DNA from: a virus
IMG/VR virus record: IMGVR_UViG_3300027771_000011
Location: 1-64,000 of that record
Reading direction: 5' to 3' (one strand)
Length of the DNA: 64,000 nucleotides
Below the pieces are notes generated by a model, which worked only from the letters and a program-made list of their open reading frames with translations, was not told the origin of the DNA and ran no database searches. This document shows positions 17,404 to 25,785 of this stretch, one piece after another. The position numbers and the translations under genes were made by a program. Every line of letters begins with the position of its first letter. Position 1 is the first letter of the stretch.

Positions 17404-17443
17404 GAGCAGTAAATAATACATTTATTAAAAGCGGGATTTTAAA

Positions 17444-19501
17444 ATGACAGCTTACGTTTATACATCAGGCGGTTTCCCATCATCACCCGTATCAGGTGAT
17501 ACGTTGGCTATTAATTCTGCTCAGTATCAATGGAATGGTACTACTTGGGTAGCTAATACTGCGCCTGCTGGCCCAACTGGGGCTACGGGAGCCGCAGGTG
17601 GAGCAGGTACAGATGGTACAGATGGTACGGATGGAACTAATGGAACCAATGGTACAGACGGTACGAATGGAACCAACGGTACCAACGGTGCAGATGGAGT
17701 AGGTGGTGTTAGAGATTTCGTAGCTAGCGGTACTTTGCCAAACGGAACTCCTGTTATTTTAAAAAGTGACGGAACTGTTGAAGCTGTAGAAATTCCAGTA
17801 ACAACTATTGCTACAAATATGCCAGCAGGTAGCGAATATGTATTTAACTCAAGTGCAACATTTGATTTCAATATAGATTTTGATCCAAATACCGCAAATA
17901 CTTTTGTAATAACTTATAGAGATGTTGGAAATGGACACGCTGGTACAGCAATCGTAGGAACTATTGCTAGTAACACTATTACTTTTGGCTCCCCAGTTGT
18001 GTTTAATTCAGGCGATTCTTATTGGAACTCAATATCCTTTGATCCTAACACTGCTGGTAAGTTCATATTAGCGTTTAGAGATGTTGACAATTCATACTAC
18101 GGCGTTGTGATGTTAGGCACAGTTTCAGGAACTTCGATTAGTTTTGGTTCTAAGTATGTATTTAGTTCTGCTACAACAAGCGAAATTCATGTATCTTTTG
18201 ATCCTCACAATTCAAATAAGTTTTTACTTGCTTACAACGATGGCAACGGCAAAGCGTTAATTGGCACAGTTTCAGGAGCCTCGGTTACTTTTGGAGCTGT
18301 GAATACATTTAATAGTGCCTCATCTTATGAAATAGACTTACGTTTCCATCCAAGTCAAACAGGTAAATTTGCAGTTGTTTATAAGACTGCAAGTGGCAAC
18401 AGCGGTTATGCAGCAATAGCGACAATTTCAGGTAATAATATTACTTTTGGTACTCCAGCTTATTTTACAAATGCTTCCTATAACTACTCAGTAGCGTTTG
18501 ACCCAAATTCATCAAATATTGTAGTGGCTTGGAGCGACAGCACTAACGGAATGTATGGCACAGCTATAGTTGGCGCAGTCTCAGGCACCACTATTACTTT
18601 TGGTACTAAGGTTGTACACGCAACAGCATATTCCGCCGGCATTAAAATAATCTTTGATCCGTATGGCACGACAGGTAAGTTTGTAATTTCTTATCATGAT
18701 GAAACTGGTGGATCGCCTTATACTGGCATGATGGTCACGGGTACAATTTCTGGTACTACTCTTGTCTTTGATGCTGCTAATGCGTACTCAGCAGCAGTAT
18801 GGACGCCTACCTTTGCTTTCAACCCTAATAACATTGGTGAGTTTGTAGCGGTTTTTCCACCAGCACACAATTCAAATGGTAAAGCAGTAGTAGGACAGTT
18901 GGGAGGAAATGTATTAGGGACAACAAACTTAACCGCAACTAACTTTATAGGTATGTCTTCAGCAGTTTATGTAGATGCAGACACAGCTTCTATAGTGCTA
19001 GCGGGAGGAGTGTCTTCTAACCAAACAGGTTTAACTACTAACTTAATATATTATGTTCAGACTAACGGTACTATTTCCACTACTGCTGGAACACCTAGCG
19101 TAGAGGCAGGCCGAGCTTTGTCTGCCACTACTTTACTTCTAACAAGTGAAGCAGGTACTAATGGCACTAACGGAACCGATGGAACCAACGGTACTAATGG
19201 TACTAACGGAACCAACGGTACTGACGGGTCTGATGGCACTGATGGTGCTGACTCAACTGTAGCTGGCCCAACAGGATCGACAGGAGCAGCTGGAACACCC
19301 GCCTTAGTCTTAATAAGCCAAGCATCAGCCCCAACTTCACCAGCCCAAGGACAGCAGTGGTTTGATACTTCTCAAGGTGTTCTTTATGAATACCTGTCGG
19401 ATGGTACAGACAATGCTTGGTTAGACAAAGGAGCAGCAAATAGTACTACATCCACAGCTGTTGCTGGGGCAACTATAGCCAGAATCTTAATGTATACATA
19501 G
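17444..19501 (+). CDS. Tail fibre with collagen-like arms and predicted seven-bladed propeller
   Basis: The 685-residue protein has an N-terminal anchor (YTSGGFPSSPVSGDTLAIN) shared with the gene at 20696, then a collagen-like DGTNGTNG run (about 45-85). Seven repeats of about 48 residues follow (about 145-490), each with F-D/N-P-N then GKF-x-(I/V)-x-Y-x-D and GT(I/V)SGxxITFG. That suggests a seven-bladed beta-propeller. A phage repeat module, a second collagen-like run (about 570-600) and the WFDTSQGVLYEYLSDGTD module come last. It is probably a sugar-binding adhesin. The propeller fold is my inference from repeat number. Confidence 0.72.
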   Translation: MTAYVYTSGGFPSSPVSGDTLAINSAQYQWNGTTWVANTAPAGPTGATGAAGGAGTDGTDGTDGTNGTNGTDGTNGTNGTNGADGVGGVRDFVASGTLPNGTPVILKSDGTVEAVEIPVTTIATNMPAGSEYVFNSSATFDFNIDFDPNTANTFVITYRDVGNGHAGTAIVGTIASNTITFGSPVVFNSGDSYWNSISFDPNTAGKFILAFRDVDNSYYGVVMLGTVSGTSISFGSKYVFSSATTSEIHVSFDPHNSNKFLLAYNDGNGKALIGTVSGASVTFGAVNTFNSASSYEIDLRFHPSQTGKFAVVYKTASGNSGYAAIATISGNNITFGTPAYFTNASYNYSVAFDPNSSNIVVAWSDSTNGMYGTAIVGAVSGTTITFGTKVVHATAYSAGIKIIFDPYGTTGKFVISYHDETGGSPYTGMMVTGTISGTTLVFDAANAYSAAVWTPTFAFNPNNIGEFVAVFPPAHNSNGKAVVGQLGGNVLGTTNLTATNFIGMSSAVYVDADTASIVLAGGVSSNQTGLTTNLIYYVQTNGTISTTAGTPSVEAGRALSATTLLLTSEAGTNGTNGTDGTNGTNGTNGTNGTDGSDGTDGADSTVAGPTGSTGAAGTPALVLISQASAPTSPAQGQQWFDTSQGVLYEYLSDGTDNAWLDKGAANSTTSTAVAGATIARILMYT

Positions 19502-19510
19502 GAGCCTCTC

Positions 19511-20692
19511 ATGGCCGAGCAAGTCAAAGTATTTAAAAACGTAGTAGATCAGGTAGTGCCAGTAACGGCTACAGAAGTAGTTCTGCACACAACATCATCT
19601 ACACAACGGGCAGTTCTAAAAGATCTAGATTGCATTAATTTAGGTGATGGAGTTACGCTAGATCTTGATGGAAGAACAATGAATACGGGTACTAGTGCGG
19701 GACAGTTGGAGCGAACTAAAAGTTTAATTATGGGGCCGTCTTCTACTTTAAAGTTAAAGTTTCCAGCGGAAGATCCTGTTGGTTTTAATGGTATGTTCTT
19801 TTTTAGTGGAACAGAGGGAATAAATTTAGTTAGTGATGCAACAGTTATTACTGCACCATCTATTACTAGCCTTAGTGGCTCAAGTATAGAAAGGACTGAT
19901 GGATTTGTTCACAAACCTTTAGCTGCTGACACTCCATTTTATTTTGCTATAGCAAGTGGAGTTATTTACAAACATGATGAGACAGGTGCAGTAGTTTCTA
20001 CTAGTAATCTTGGCCACACTGGTGTACATCAAATGTGTACTGACGGAACTTATATTTACACCGTTAAATCAGGCACTCTATTAGGAAGAAAAAATATTGC
20101 TACCTATGTTGATAATGACATTACAATGACTGGGGATACTATGGCACAACCCGGACTTAACCAAGGATCTTGGGCAATTTATCATAACGGTAAAGTGTAT
20201 TCTAAAACAAGTGGTGGCAGTACTACTGTAACTATTTGTACTATAGCTACAGGAGTTGTAACTAGTAAAAATTCCGGTGAGTTAAATGTAGGTGGTTATG
20301 ATGATGGAGGCTGTCTTGTTGTTAACAGGGCAGGCGTACCTTTTATTGTTGCTCAAGGCAGTTCCGCTATGATGTATTGGAATCTTAATACCGACATAGT
20401 AATTAAAATAGCAGGAGGCGGGGGTTCTACTGAATATGGCAACGGAGCGTGTGAAGTTGAAGCAGGAGTTGCGTTAATACTAGGTGAGGCAAGTGACCGA
20501 GTAACGATTATTGATACAAACTTAGCTGTTCCATCAGTAGTTAGGTACCTGTACCCCAACAATCCGTATCAACTTGTTGAGGGCTCCAATGGCAGCTTTG
20601 GAAATCGTATAGCAGCTGCTGGAGGTTTAGTGCCTGTACCGCAAAGAACATTTAGCGCGTATGTTGCTGGCATAGACATTACTGAGGATTAG
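19511..20692 (+). CDS. Fibre-associated beta-rich structural protein
   Basis: A 393-residue, all-beta protein with no recognised domain. The first 120 residues look like an attachment domain (VKVFKNVVDQVVPVTATEV, then KSLIMGPSSTLKLKFP). The remainder has irregular strands typical of kelch-like or propeller folds (MCTDGTYIYTVKSGTLLG, then WAIYHNGKVYSKTSGG). It has an AGGAG-type site and lies in the middle of the fibre array. It is likely an additional adhesin or fibre knob. No catalytic residues can be identified. Confidence 0.6.
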   Translation: MAEQVKVFKNVVDQVVPVTATEVVLHTTSSTQRAVLKDLDCINLGDGVTLDLDGRTMNTGTSAGQLERTKSLIMGPSSTLKLKFPAEDPVGFNGMFFFSGTEGINLVSDATVITAPSITSLSGSSIERTDGFVHKPLAADTPFYFAIASGVIYKHDETGAVVSTSNLGHTGVHQMCTDGTYIYTVKSGTLLGRKNIATYVDNDITMTGDTMAQPGLNQGSWAIYHNGKVYSKTSGGSTTVTICTIATGVVTSKNSGELNVGGYDDGGCLVVNRAGVPFIVAQGSSAMMYWNLNTDIVIKIAGGGGSTEYGNGACEVEAGVALILGEASDRVTIIDTNLAVPSVVRYLYPNNPYQLVEGSNGSFGNRIAAAGGLVPVPQRTFSAYVAGIDITED

Positions 20693-20695
20693 AAG

Positions 20696-22006
20696 ATGAC
20701 GGATTATTTGTACACATCAGGCGGATTTCCCGCTTCTCCTAGTTCTGGTGACTCGTTGGTTATCAATGGTCTGTTCTACGATTGGACAGGTACAGCTTGG
20801 AAAGTTAGGTCTGTAACATCTAAGCGAGTTGAATTTACAGCTACTGCAAACCAAGCGACTAAAACAGGGCTTACTTATTTTGTTGGCAGTATAGATTGTT
20901 ATATTAACGGGGCTAAGATGTTGTTGGGTTCAGACTTTACAGCAACCAATGGTACGTCAGTCACATTTACCCCAGCACTTGATTTAGATGATGAAGTGCA
21001 ATTAATCCTAGGTTCAAACGCATCGTTTTCAGGCACGACCACAGGTACCACATTGCCTGACCCTGTTACAGCTGCTGGATCATTGTTCTTCAAAACAGAT
21101 ACAACTGACCTATATGTCAGTAATGGCACTGCTTGGGAACAAGTAACTTCTACTGTACTAAGCTCAACAGGTGGAACAGTAACAACTACAGCTACTCATA
21201 AAATACATACATTTACTTCATCTGGTTCTATTAATGTTAGCGGCTCAGTAGTTGCTGATATTTTAATAGTTGCTGGCGGTGGTAGCGGAGGTGCAGCAGG
21301 TGGTGGTGGTGCAGGCGGCATGTTAGTAAGTACAGCTACACTTGCTAATAATAATTACACAATTACAGTAGGCGCAGGAGCAGCCGCTGCGGTGGGTACA
21401 AATGCTTCGGGTATTGATGGTGCTTCTAGTTCAATAGGATCTTTATCTACTGCTATAGGTGGTGGTGGAGGAGGAGCGTACTGGTCTACTTCAAACGCAC
21501 CAGCAACTATCGGCAGGTCTGGCGGTTCAGGTGGTGGTGGTGGTTGGCCTGCAGGTGTTGGCGGATCGGGTACTTCGGGCCAAGGTAATGCAGGAGGTAC
21601 TACTACTGATACAACTGCCAATCCATGGACTGCTGCTGGTGGCGGAGGTAAAGGTGGTCAAGGATTAGCAGATTCTGCGAACAGCGGAGGTAATGGGGGT
21701 ATTGGTCTAATAAATACTTGGCTAGGTTCTTCTTACTATTTTGCTGGAGGTGGCGGAGGTGGCGCTCAAAGTGGAACAAAAGGTGGTGATGGTGGGCTAG
21801 GTGGAGGTGGAGGCGGTGCATTTGCCAATAGTGGTGCTGCTAGTTCTGGTGGCGGAAGCGCATTGAACTCTGGTGGTGCAGGCACAGACCGCTTAGGAGG
21901 TTCTGGTGGAGCAAACACTGGAGGAGGTGGAGGCGGTATGGCTGTGACTCTTGATACAAGTGGTGCCGGTGGATCTGGCATTGTAATAATCAGATATGCA
22001 TTTTAA
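20696..22006 (+). CDS. Glycine-rich tail fibre/adhesin with shared anchor
   Basis: The 436-residue protein begins with the same anchor as the gene at 17444 (YLYTSGGFPASPSSGDSLV). A phage-type beta domain (about 45-110) and the DLYVSNGTAWEQV module come next. From about 180 to 430 it is a glycine-rich domain starting ILIVAGGGSGG and ending GSGIVIIRY, matching 16444 and the C-terminus of 27884. The shared anchor suggests both fibres plug into the same virion socket. The receptor-binding role is inferred. Confidence 0.72.
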   Translation: MTDYLYTSGGFPASPSSGDSLVINGLFYDWTGTAWKVRSVTSKRVEFTATANQATKTGLTYFVGSIDCYINGAKMLLGSDFTATNGTSVTFTPALDLDDEVQLILGSNASFSGTTTGTTLPDPVTAAGSLFFKTDTTDLYVSNGTAWEQVTSTVLSSTGGTVTTTATHKIHTFTSSGSINVSGSVVADILIVAGGGSGGAAGGGGAGGMLVSTATLANNNYTITVGAGAAAAVGTNASGIDGASSSIGSLSTAIGGGGGGAYWSTSNAPATIGRSGGSGGGGGWPAGVGGSGTSGQGNAGGTTTDTTANPWTAAGGGGKGGQGLADSANSGGNGGIGLINTWLGSSYYFAGGGGGGAQSGTKGGDGGLGGGGGGAFANSGAASSGGGSALNSGGAGTDRLGGSGGANTGGGGGGMAVTLDTSGAGGSGIVIIRYAF

Positions 22007-22018
22007 GAGGTAGTAAAG

Positions 22019-22369
22019 ATGGCACATTATGCAAAAGTAAATTCAGGTGTAGTTGAGCAAGTTATCGTAGCAGAGGCTGACTTCTTTGATACATTTGTGG
22101 ATACATCTCCGGGCCAGTGGATTCAAACATCTTACAACACCCACGGTGGTGTTCATGCTGATGGTGGAACTCCGCTGCGTATGAACTACGCTGGCATAGG
22201 ATTCGCATATGATTCTTCTAAAGATGCGTTTATTCCGCCTACGCCTTATCCATCATGGACTCTTGTGGATGCTACCTGTCTATGGGAAGCACCTACTGCT
22301 TACCCTTCAGATGGTGAAGAATATGTATGGGACGAGAGCACAACTGCATGGGTGGCTGTAGATGAGTAA
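22019..22369 (+). CDS. Small fibre-array protein, unknown function
   Basis: A 116-residue protein beginning MAHYAKVNSGVVEQVIVAE, a start seen in many small proteins beside tail fibres of marine phages. It contains GQWIQTSYNTHGG and ends in Trp/Pro-rich motifs (PYPSWTLVDATCLWEAPTAY). It overlaps the next fibre gene by eight bases. It could be a fibre-assembly chaperone or a minor virion protein. The pattern is recognisable but the function is not established. Confidence 0.55.
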   Translation: MAHYAKVNSGVVEQVIVAEADFFDTFVDTSPGQWIQTSYNTHGGVHADGGTPLRMNYAGIGFAYDSSKDAFIPPTPYPSWTLVDATCLWEAPTAYPSDGEEYVWDESTTAWVAVDE

Positions 22370-23927
22370 AGCAAGAAATTTAGCAACGTTACTAGGCTCA
22401 GACGGCTCAGTTAAAACAACGAAGGGCGGTAGCGGGCAATCTACTTTTGTGGCTTCAGGTGCTTTACCGAATGGAAAGCCTATCATTTTAAACTCGAATG
22501 GAACCGTGTCGGCAGTCGGGAATACTATTGTAGATCAAACTTTAACACTTGCTTGGCCTGCAGGGGGTTACACGACTACCTCCAATAAAGGGCCGGTAGG
22601 CTTAGATTCTGATTTTAATCCGAACGTTGCTAATCAATTTGTAATTGTTTACGGAGACAACAATAACAGTAATTACACTACGTGTGCAGTAGGAACTGTT
22701 AGCGGCACCACAATTACATTCGGTACTCCTGTAGTGGTAGTTTCTGCTCATAACGGTGGTGCAGAGATTAATTTTAATCCAAATAGAGCTAGTCAGTTTT
22801 TGTTATTTTATCAAGATAATGGTGACAGTTATAAACGCAAACTAAAAGTTGGAACAATATCTGGGACTACTCCTTCATTTGGTTCTGCAACCAATGTTAC
22901 TACGTCGTATGGTAATACTAGTTTCCGAGGTTGTATGGAGTTTGACCCCTTTACCACTGATAAATTTATTGTATTTTATCAAAATAATAATAACGGGCCA
23001 TTGGAAGTGCGGATTTCTACTGTTAACAGTGGAGGCACAATAACTCTTGGATCTGCAGTGCAAGCCGTTGCATCAGGCTCAGCTAATTATCCGAGTTTAA
23101 CTTTAGATAAAAATACTGCGAATAAGTTTTTAATTACTTGGCGTGACGCAAATAATGATGGGGCTGCGAGAGCTGGAACAATATCAGGAGTCACTTGTAG
23201 CTTTGGCACCTCAATGGTTTGGGATAGTGCTAATCCTTATTACATAGTCACAGCCAGTGAAAAAGGAAGAAGTGGAAAGTTTTTAGTTGCTTCTTATGAC
23301 CAACCTAATAGTGGAAGAACACAATTAAGAGTGCTAACAGTTTCAGGCACTACGGTAACTGCTGGCTCTCCAGTAAATATCTCTAACGGGCCTTTCTACA
23401 CATCTGGCATACAAAATGATCCTAACGCTGCAGGTAAGTTTGTATTGCATGGAGGAGATGGTAATGCTCCATACGGACATAAAGCATACGTTGTAACTGT
23501 TTCTGGCGATGTGTCATCAGTGTCATCAGTTTATGACATGACAAATACTAAGAGAGGTGGGACAGCTGAAGGTGTTATTTGTTTTGATCCTAATAACAAC
23601 GGCAAACTTATATTTGGTGCTGGATATAGTCCGTCACTAGGCCATGGAACTCAGTTTGCGGTTACACAACTGGGAGGCACATATCAAGGAGTTACAACTA
23701 ATTTGACAGCGACTAACTTTATCGGCATACCGAGCGCAGCTTTTGCAGACACAGCTTCTGCAACCGTACAATTGCAGGGAGGTATTGCATCTAATCTTTC
23801 TGGATTAACAGCTGGTGCCACATATTATGTGAAAACTGACGCGACTTTTTCTACTACCGCAGGCACACCGAGCGTTGTGGCAGGCAAAGCATTATCAGCA
23901 ACCTCAATTTTATTAAAAGGTATTTAG
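22362..23927 (+). CDS. Tail fibre with predicted seven-bladed propeller
   Basis: The 521-residue protein opens with a short fibre head (KARNLATLLGSDGSVKTTKG) and a module, FVASGALPNGKPIILNSNGT, shared with 17444. About seven repeats of roughly 48 residues follow, each with FNPN or FDPN, then a Phe-rich strand and GTxSGTTxTFG, again suggesting a seven-bladed propeller. The C-terminal module (NLTATNFIG, then STTAGTPSVVAGKALSATS) is also shared with 17444. The two genes are therefore mosaic relatives. A receptor-binding role is likely. Confidence 0.7.
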   Translation: MSKARNLATLLGSDGSVKTTKGGSGQSTFVASGALPNGKPIILNSNGTVSAVGNTIVDQTLTLAWPAGGYTTTSNKGPVGLDSDFNPNVANQFVIVYGDNNNSNYTTCAVGTVSGTTITFGTPVVVVSAHNGGAEINFNPNRASQFLLFYQDNGDSYKRKLKVGTISGTTPSFGSATNVTTSYGNTSFRGCMEFDPFTTDKFIVFYQNNNNGPLEVRISTVNSGGTITLGSAVQAVASGSANYPSLTLDKNTANKFLITWRDANNDGAARAGTISGVTCSFGTSMVWDSANPYYIVTASEKGRSGKFLVASYDQPNSGRTQLRVLTVSGTTVTAGSPVNISNGPFYTSGIQNDPNAAGKFVLHGGDGNAPYGHKAYVVTVSGDVSSVSSVYDMTNTKRGGTAEGVICFDPNNNGKLIFGAGYSPSLGHGTQFAVTQLGGTYQGVTTNLTATNFIGIPSAAFADTASATVQLQGGIASNLSGLTAGATYYVKTDATFSTTAGTPSVVAGKALSATSILLKGI

Positions 23928-23928
23928 C

Positions 23929-24183
23929 ATGAAGACAATCATCGAGAATGATACAAACATCAGCAAGTATATGTTTGCTAATTCAGTAGCTATTACTATG
24001 GGTGCAGACTTTATTACAACTCCTAATTTTATTATTGGAGATATGAATACAAGTAACTGTATCTTAGTCGAAGGTGTAACAGCTCCTGCTGGTTGGGTAG
24101 GATGTAAGCACACATTTGACGGCACAACATGGGCAGTAAACTCAGCCTACGTTGCTCCTGAAGAAGAATCAGATCCTGAGTAA
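23929..24183 (+). CDS. Small end-of-array protein, unknown function
   Basis: An 84-residue beta-rich protein with an acidic C-terminus (VAPEEESDPE). It begins two bases after the propeller fibre stop and is the last gene before an intrinsic terminator. Phrases such as GWVGCKHTFDGTTW resemble short fibre or chaperone proteins of marine phages. No domain is recognised. Position suggests a fibre accessory protein. Confidence 0.5.
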   Translation: MKTIIENDTNISKYMFANSVAITMGADFITTPNFIIGDMNTSNCILVEGVTAPAGWVGCKHTFDGTTWAVNSAYVAPEEESDPE

Positions 24184-24203
24184 CTCTGGCTGAGCCGGAC
24201 TAG

Positions 24204-24227
24204 AGCCTCGATTGTCGGGGCTTTTTT
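24204..24227 (+). terminator. Intrinsic terminator closing the fibre array
   Basis: AGCCTCGA (24204-24211) pairs with TCGGGGCT (24215-24222), with one G-T pair, across a TTG loop, and a run of T follows. It separates the fibre array from the lysis cassette. Confidence 0.88.
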
Positions 24228-24251
24228 ATGCCTGTAATAAAGAGAGCCAAC

Positions 24252-24479
24252 ATGTATCTAATCGTGATAGCCACTATGTTAGCAAGTGCAGAGCCTACGC
24301 TTCCTGTACTTATGGCAGGCTATCCAACACTAAGTAAGTGTCGATTAGAGTTAGTGGACATTGCCAAGATAAATGGTTTCGATCTTGTGATCAGCCCTCT
24401 TGTCGGCTACTCAGTTGTAAACATGAAGGACAATAAATCAGTCTTGGCTTTTTGTGTTAAGGATATTAGGAACATTTGA
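24252..24479 (+). CDS. Small secreted or membrane-anchored protein in the lysis cassette
   Basis: A 75-residue protein starting at ATG 24252 with a hydrophobic N-terminus (MYLIVIATMLASAEP) that looks like a signal peptide or membrane anchor, then a short body with two Cys. An in-frame ATG at 24228 lies inside the terminator and would bury the hydrophobic start, so it is less likely. It is the first gene after the terminator and overlaps the next by one base. It could be a lysis accessory protein. Nothing more specific can be seen. Confidence 0.5.
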   Translation: MYLIVIATMLASAEPTLPVLMAGYPTLSKCRLELVDIAKINGFDLVISPLVGYSVVNMKDNKSVLAFCVKDIRNI

Positions 24480-24664
24480 TGTGGTCTTCACCTGTGGAAC
24501 TTTATCCTATTAACCTAGCCCCTACTCAAGCACCGCAGGGGCAGGGTCATGTTATTGAACCACAGACTGAATATCGGCTACAGAACTACACCCCAGTTCA
24601 TCCGCCTACGGCTCCTTATGAGCTATCTGAACATTATTATTCTCGGAGGTTATGGATATGCTAG
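24479..24664 (+). CDS. Short Pro/Tyr-rich protein, unknown
   Basis: A 61-residue open frame starting at ATG 24479, overlapping the previous stop by one base and the next gene's start. Its sequence is rich in Pro, Tyr and Gln (PVELYPINLAPTQAPQGQG), with no membrane segment. Tight packing between two genes favours it being real. Composition is low-complexity, so confidence is moderate. No function is suggested. Confidence 0.4.
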   Translation: MWSSPVELYPINLAPTQAPQGQGHVIEPQTEYRLQNYTPVHPPTAPYELSEHYYSRRLWIC

Positions 24665-25101
24665 CAGAACTTGCTATAGCAAACGCTGCCTTCGCAGTGA
24701 TCAAAACCACTTTGGCCAACGGAAAGGAAATTGCTGACGCTGGTGTATCTCTAGGGAAATATTTTGGAGCGGAAAAGGCGATAGCTAAACAAGTAGCTAG
24801 TGGATCTGGCAATGTACTCGAGGCTTTTCAAGCAAAAGAGGCACTTGTTAGGCAGGAAGAAGAATTAAGATTCATGCTTAATAAACAGCGTTTGCATGGG
24901 TGGAAGGACTTTGTGGCATTTAAAGCTGCATACACTAGAGAATTAAAAGAAGCTCAGCAGGCCGAAGCTAAACGGAAATTATTGAAAGCTAAAAAACTTG
25001 AAGCCAATCTTACAATAGGAATTACTGTCGGATTAATAATGATTTTAATCATGGGTGCGTTATTCGGGGTTGCTATTTATATCAAACAGGGTCACTTATG
25101 A
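24658..25101 (+). CDS. Coiled-coil protein with C-terminal membrane segment (lysis cassette)
   Basis: A 147-residue protein. The N-terminus is Ala-rich and helical (about 1-45). A long charged helix (about 60-115, ALVRQEEELRFMLNKQ) is followed by one clear transmembrane segment near the C-terminus (IGITVGLIMILIMGALFGVAI). The start is ATG 24658, eight bases after GGAGG; ATG 24652 is too close to that site. It overlaps the next gene by four bases. A tail-anchored cytoplasmic coil suits a holin partner or inner-membrane lysis protein. Exact function is unknown. Confidence 0.6.
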   Translation: MLAELAIANAAFAVIKTTLANGKEIADAGVSLGKYFGAEKAIAKQVASGSGNVLEAFQAKEALVRQEEELRFMLNKQRLHGWKDFVAFKAAYTRELKEAQQAEAKRKLLKAKKLEANLTIGITVGLIMILIMGALFGVAIYIKQGHL

Positions 25102-25406
25102 GTGTTGTTAAAGCAAAGAAAAAGGAAGTGTTAATGGACACCGATAAAAGATTTGATCGGATAGAAGCTAAGTTAGACAAGCTTGTGGATGCTCTCTCTC
25201 AGTTAGTCGCAGTGGAGACAAAGATCGACCACCTCAATCTTCATCAAGCCACCCAAGATAAAAGGTTAGATGTACATAGCAACCGCTTAGATCAATTAAA
25301 CACGGCTGTAATAAAAGCTGGTGGCGTTGCCAGAGTGTTAGAACGGATAGGATTTATTATCGTAACCTGCGCTGTGGGTTATTTCTTTGCAAACTATAAC
25401 GGTTAA
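25098..25406 (+). CDS. Tail-anchored coiled-coil protein, possible holin/antiholin
   Basis: Up to 102 residues: a Lys-rich start, a heptad-like coiled coil (DRIEAKLDKLVDALSQLV) and one C-terminal transmembrane helix (IGFIIVTCAVGYFFANY). Two starts are possible. ATG 25098 overlaps the previous stop (ATGA coupling). ATG 25134 has its own AAGGA site and gives 90 residues lacking KAKKKEVL. Paired starts that differ by a few basic residues recall the holin/antiholin arrangement of lambda S. That is an analogy only. Confidence 0.6.
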   Translation: MSVVKAKKKEVLMDTDKRFDRIEAKLDKLVDALSQLVAVETKIDHLNLHQATQDKRLDVHSNRLDQLNTAVIKAGGVARVLERIGFIIVTCAVGYFFANYNG

Positions 25407-25411
25407 CTAAT

Positions 25412-25777
25412 ATGAATTACTTTTCTGAAGACGAACTCAAGTGCTCCCACTCAGGTGAATGTGAAATGGATGAAGCCTTTATGGAAAAGGTGAATGCCAT
25501 CCGTGAAGTATGTGACTTTCCTTTCACAGTGACTTCTGCTTACCGCCATCCCACTCATCCTATCGAAGCAAGAAAGAAGAAGCCCGGAGCACACGCTTCA
25601 GGTCATGCTATTGATATAGCGGTTAGGGGTGACAAGGCTCACCGTCTGATTGAGATCGCTCTCAAGTACGGTATGACTGGTATCGGTGTTGCTCAGAAAG
25701 GCGGTTCAAGATTTATTCACTTGGACGATTTAACAGCGGAAGATGGCTTCCCTCGTCCTACCGTTTGGAGTTATTAG
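25412..25777 (+). CDS. Endolysin, M15-family L,D/D,D-peptidase
   Basis: This enzyme probably cleaves the peptide part of peptidoglycan to release progeny. The 121-residue protein is a complete small Peptidase_M15 domain. Arg45 in TSAYRHP fits the family; the zinc motif H-x2-G-x-A-x-D is present as HASGHAID (His61 and Asp68), and the third ligand is His103 in FIHLD. It has no signal peptide, so it needs a holin to reach the wall. It sits between two membrane-protein genes, the expected lysis-cassette setting. A second wall hydrolase is encoded at 52834-53262. Confidence 0.88.
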   Translation: MNYFSEDELKCSHSGECEMDEAFMEKVNAIREVCDFPFTVTSAYRHPTHPIEARKKKPGAHASGHAIDIAVRGDKAHRLIEIALKYGMTGIGVAQKGGSRFIHLDDLTAEDGFPRPTVWSY

Positions 25778-25785
25778 GAGGTTCT

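Noticed and set aside
17527-19239. Val/Pro-rich minus-strand frames in the collagen-like runs
   Set aside because: They mirror the Gly-Thr-Asn repeats of the real fibre gene.
21355-21981. Pro-rich minus-strand open frames
   Set aside because: They are the reverse complement of the Gly-rich fibre codons (GGN read as NCC), a known artefact.
10115-24183. A diversity-generating retroelement acting on the fibres
   Set aside because: No reverse transcriptase and no template/variable repeat pair were noticed in the window.
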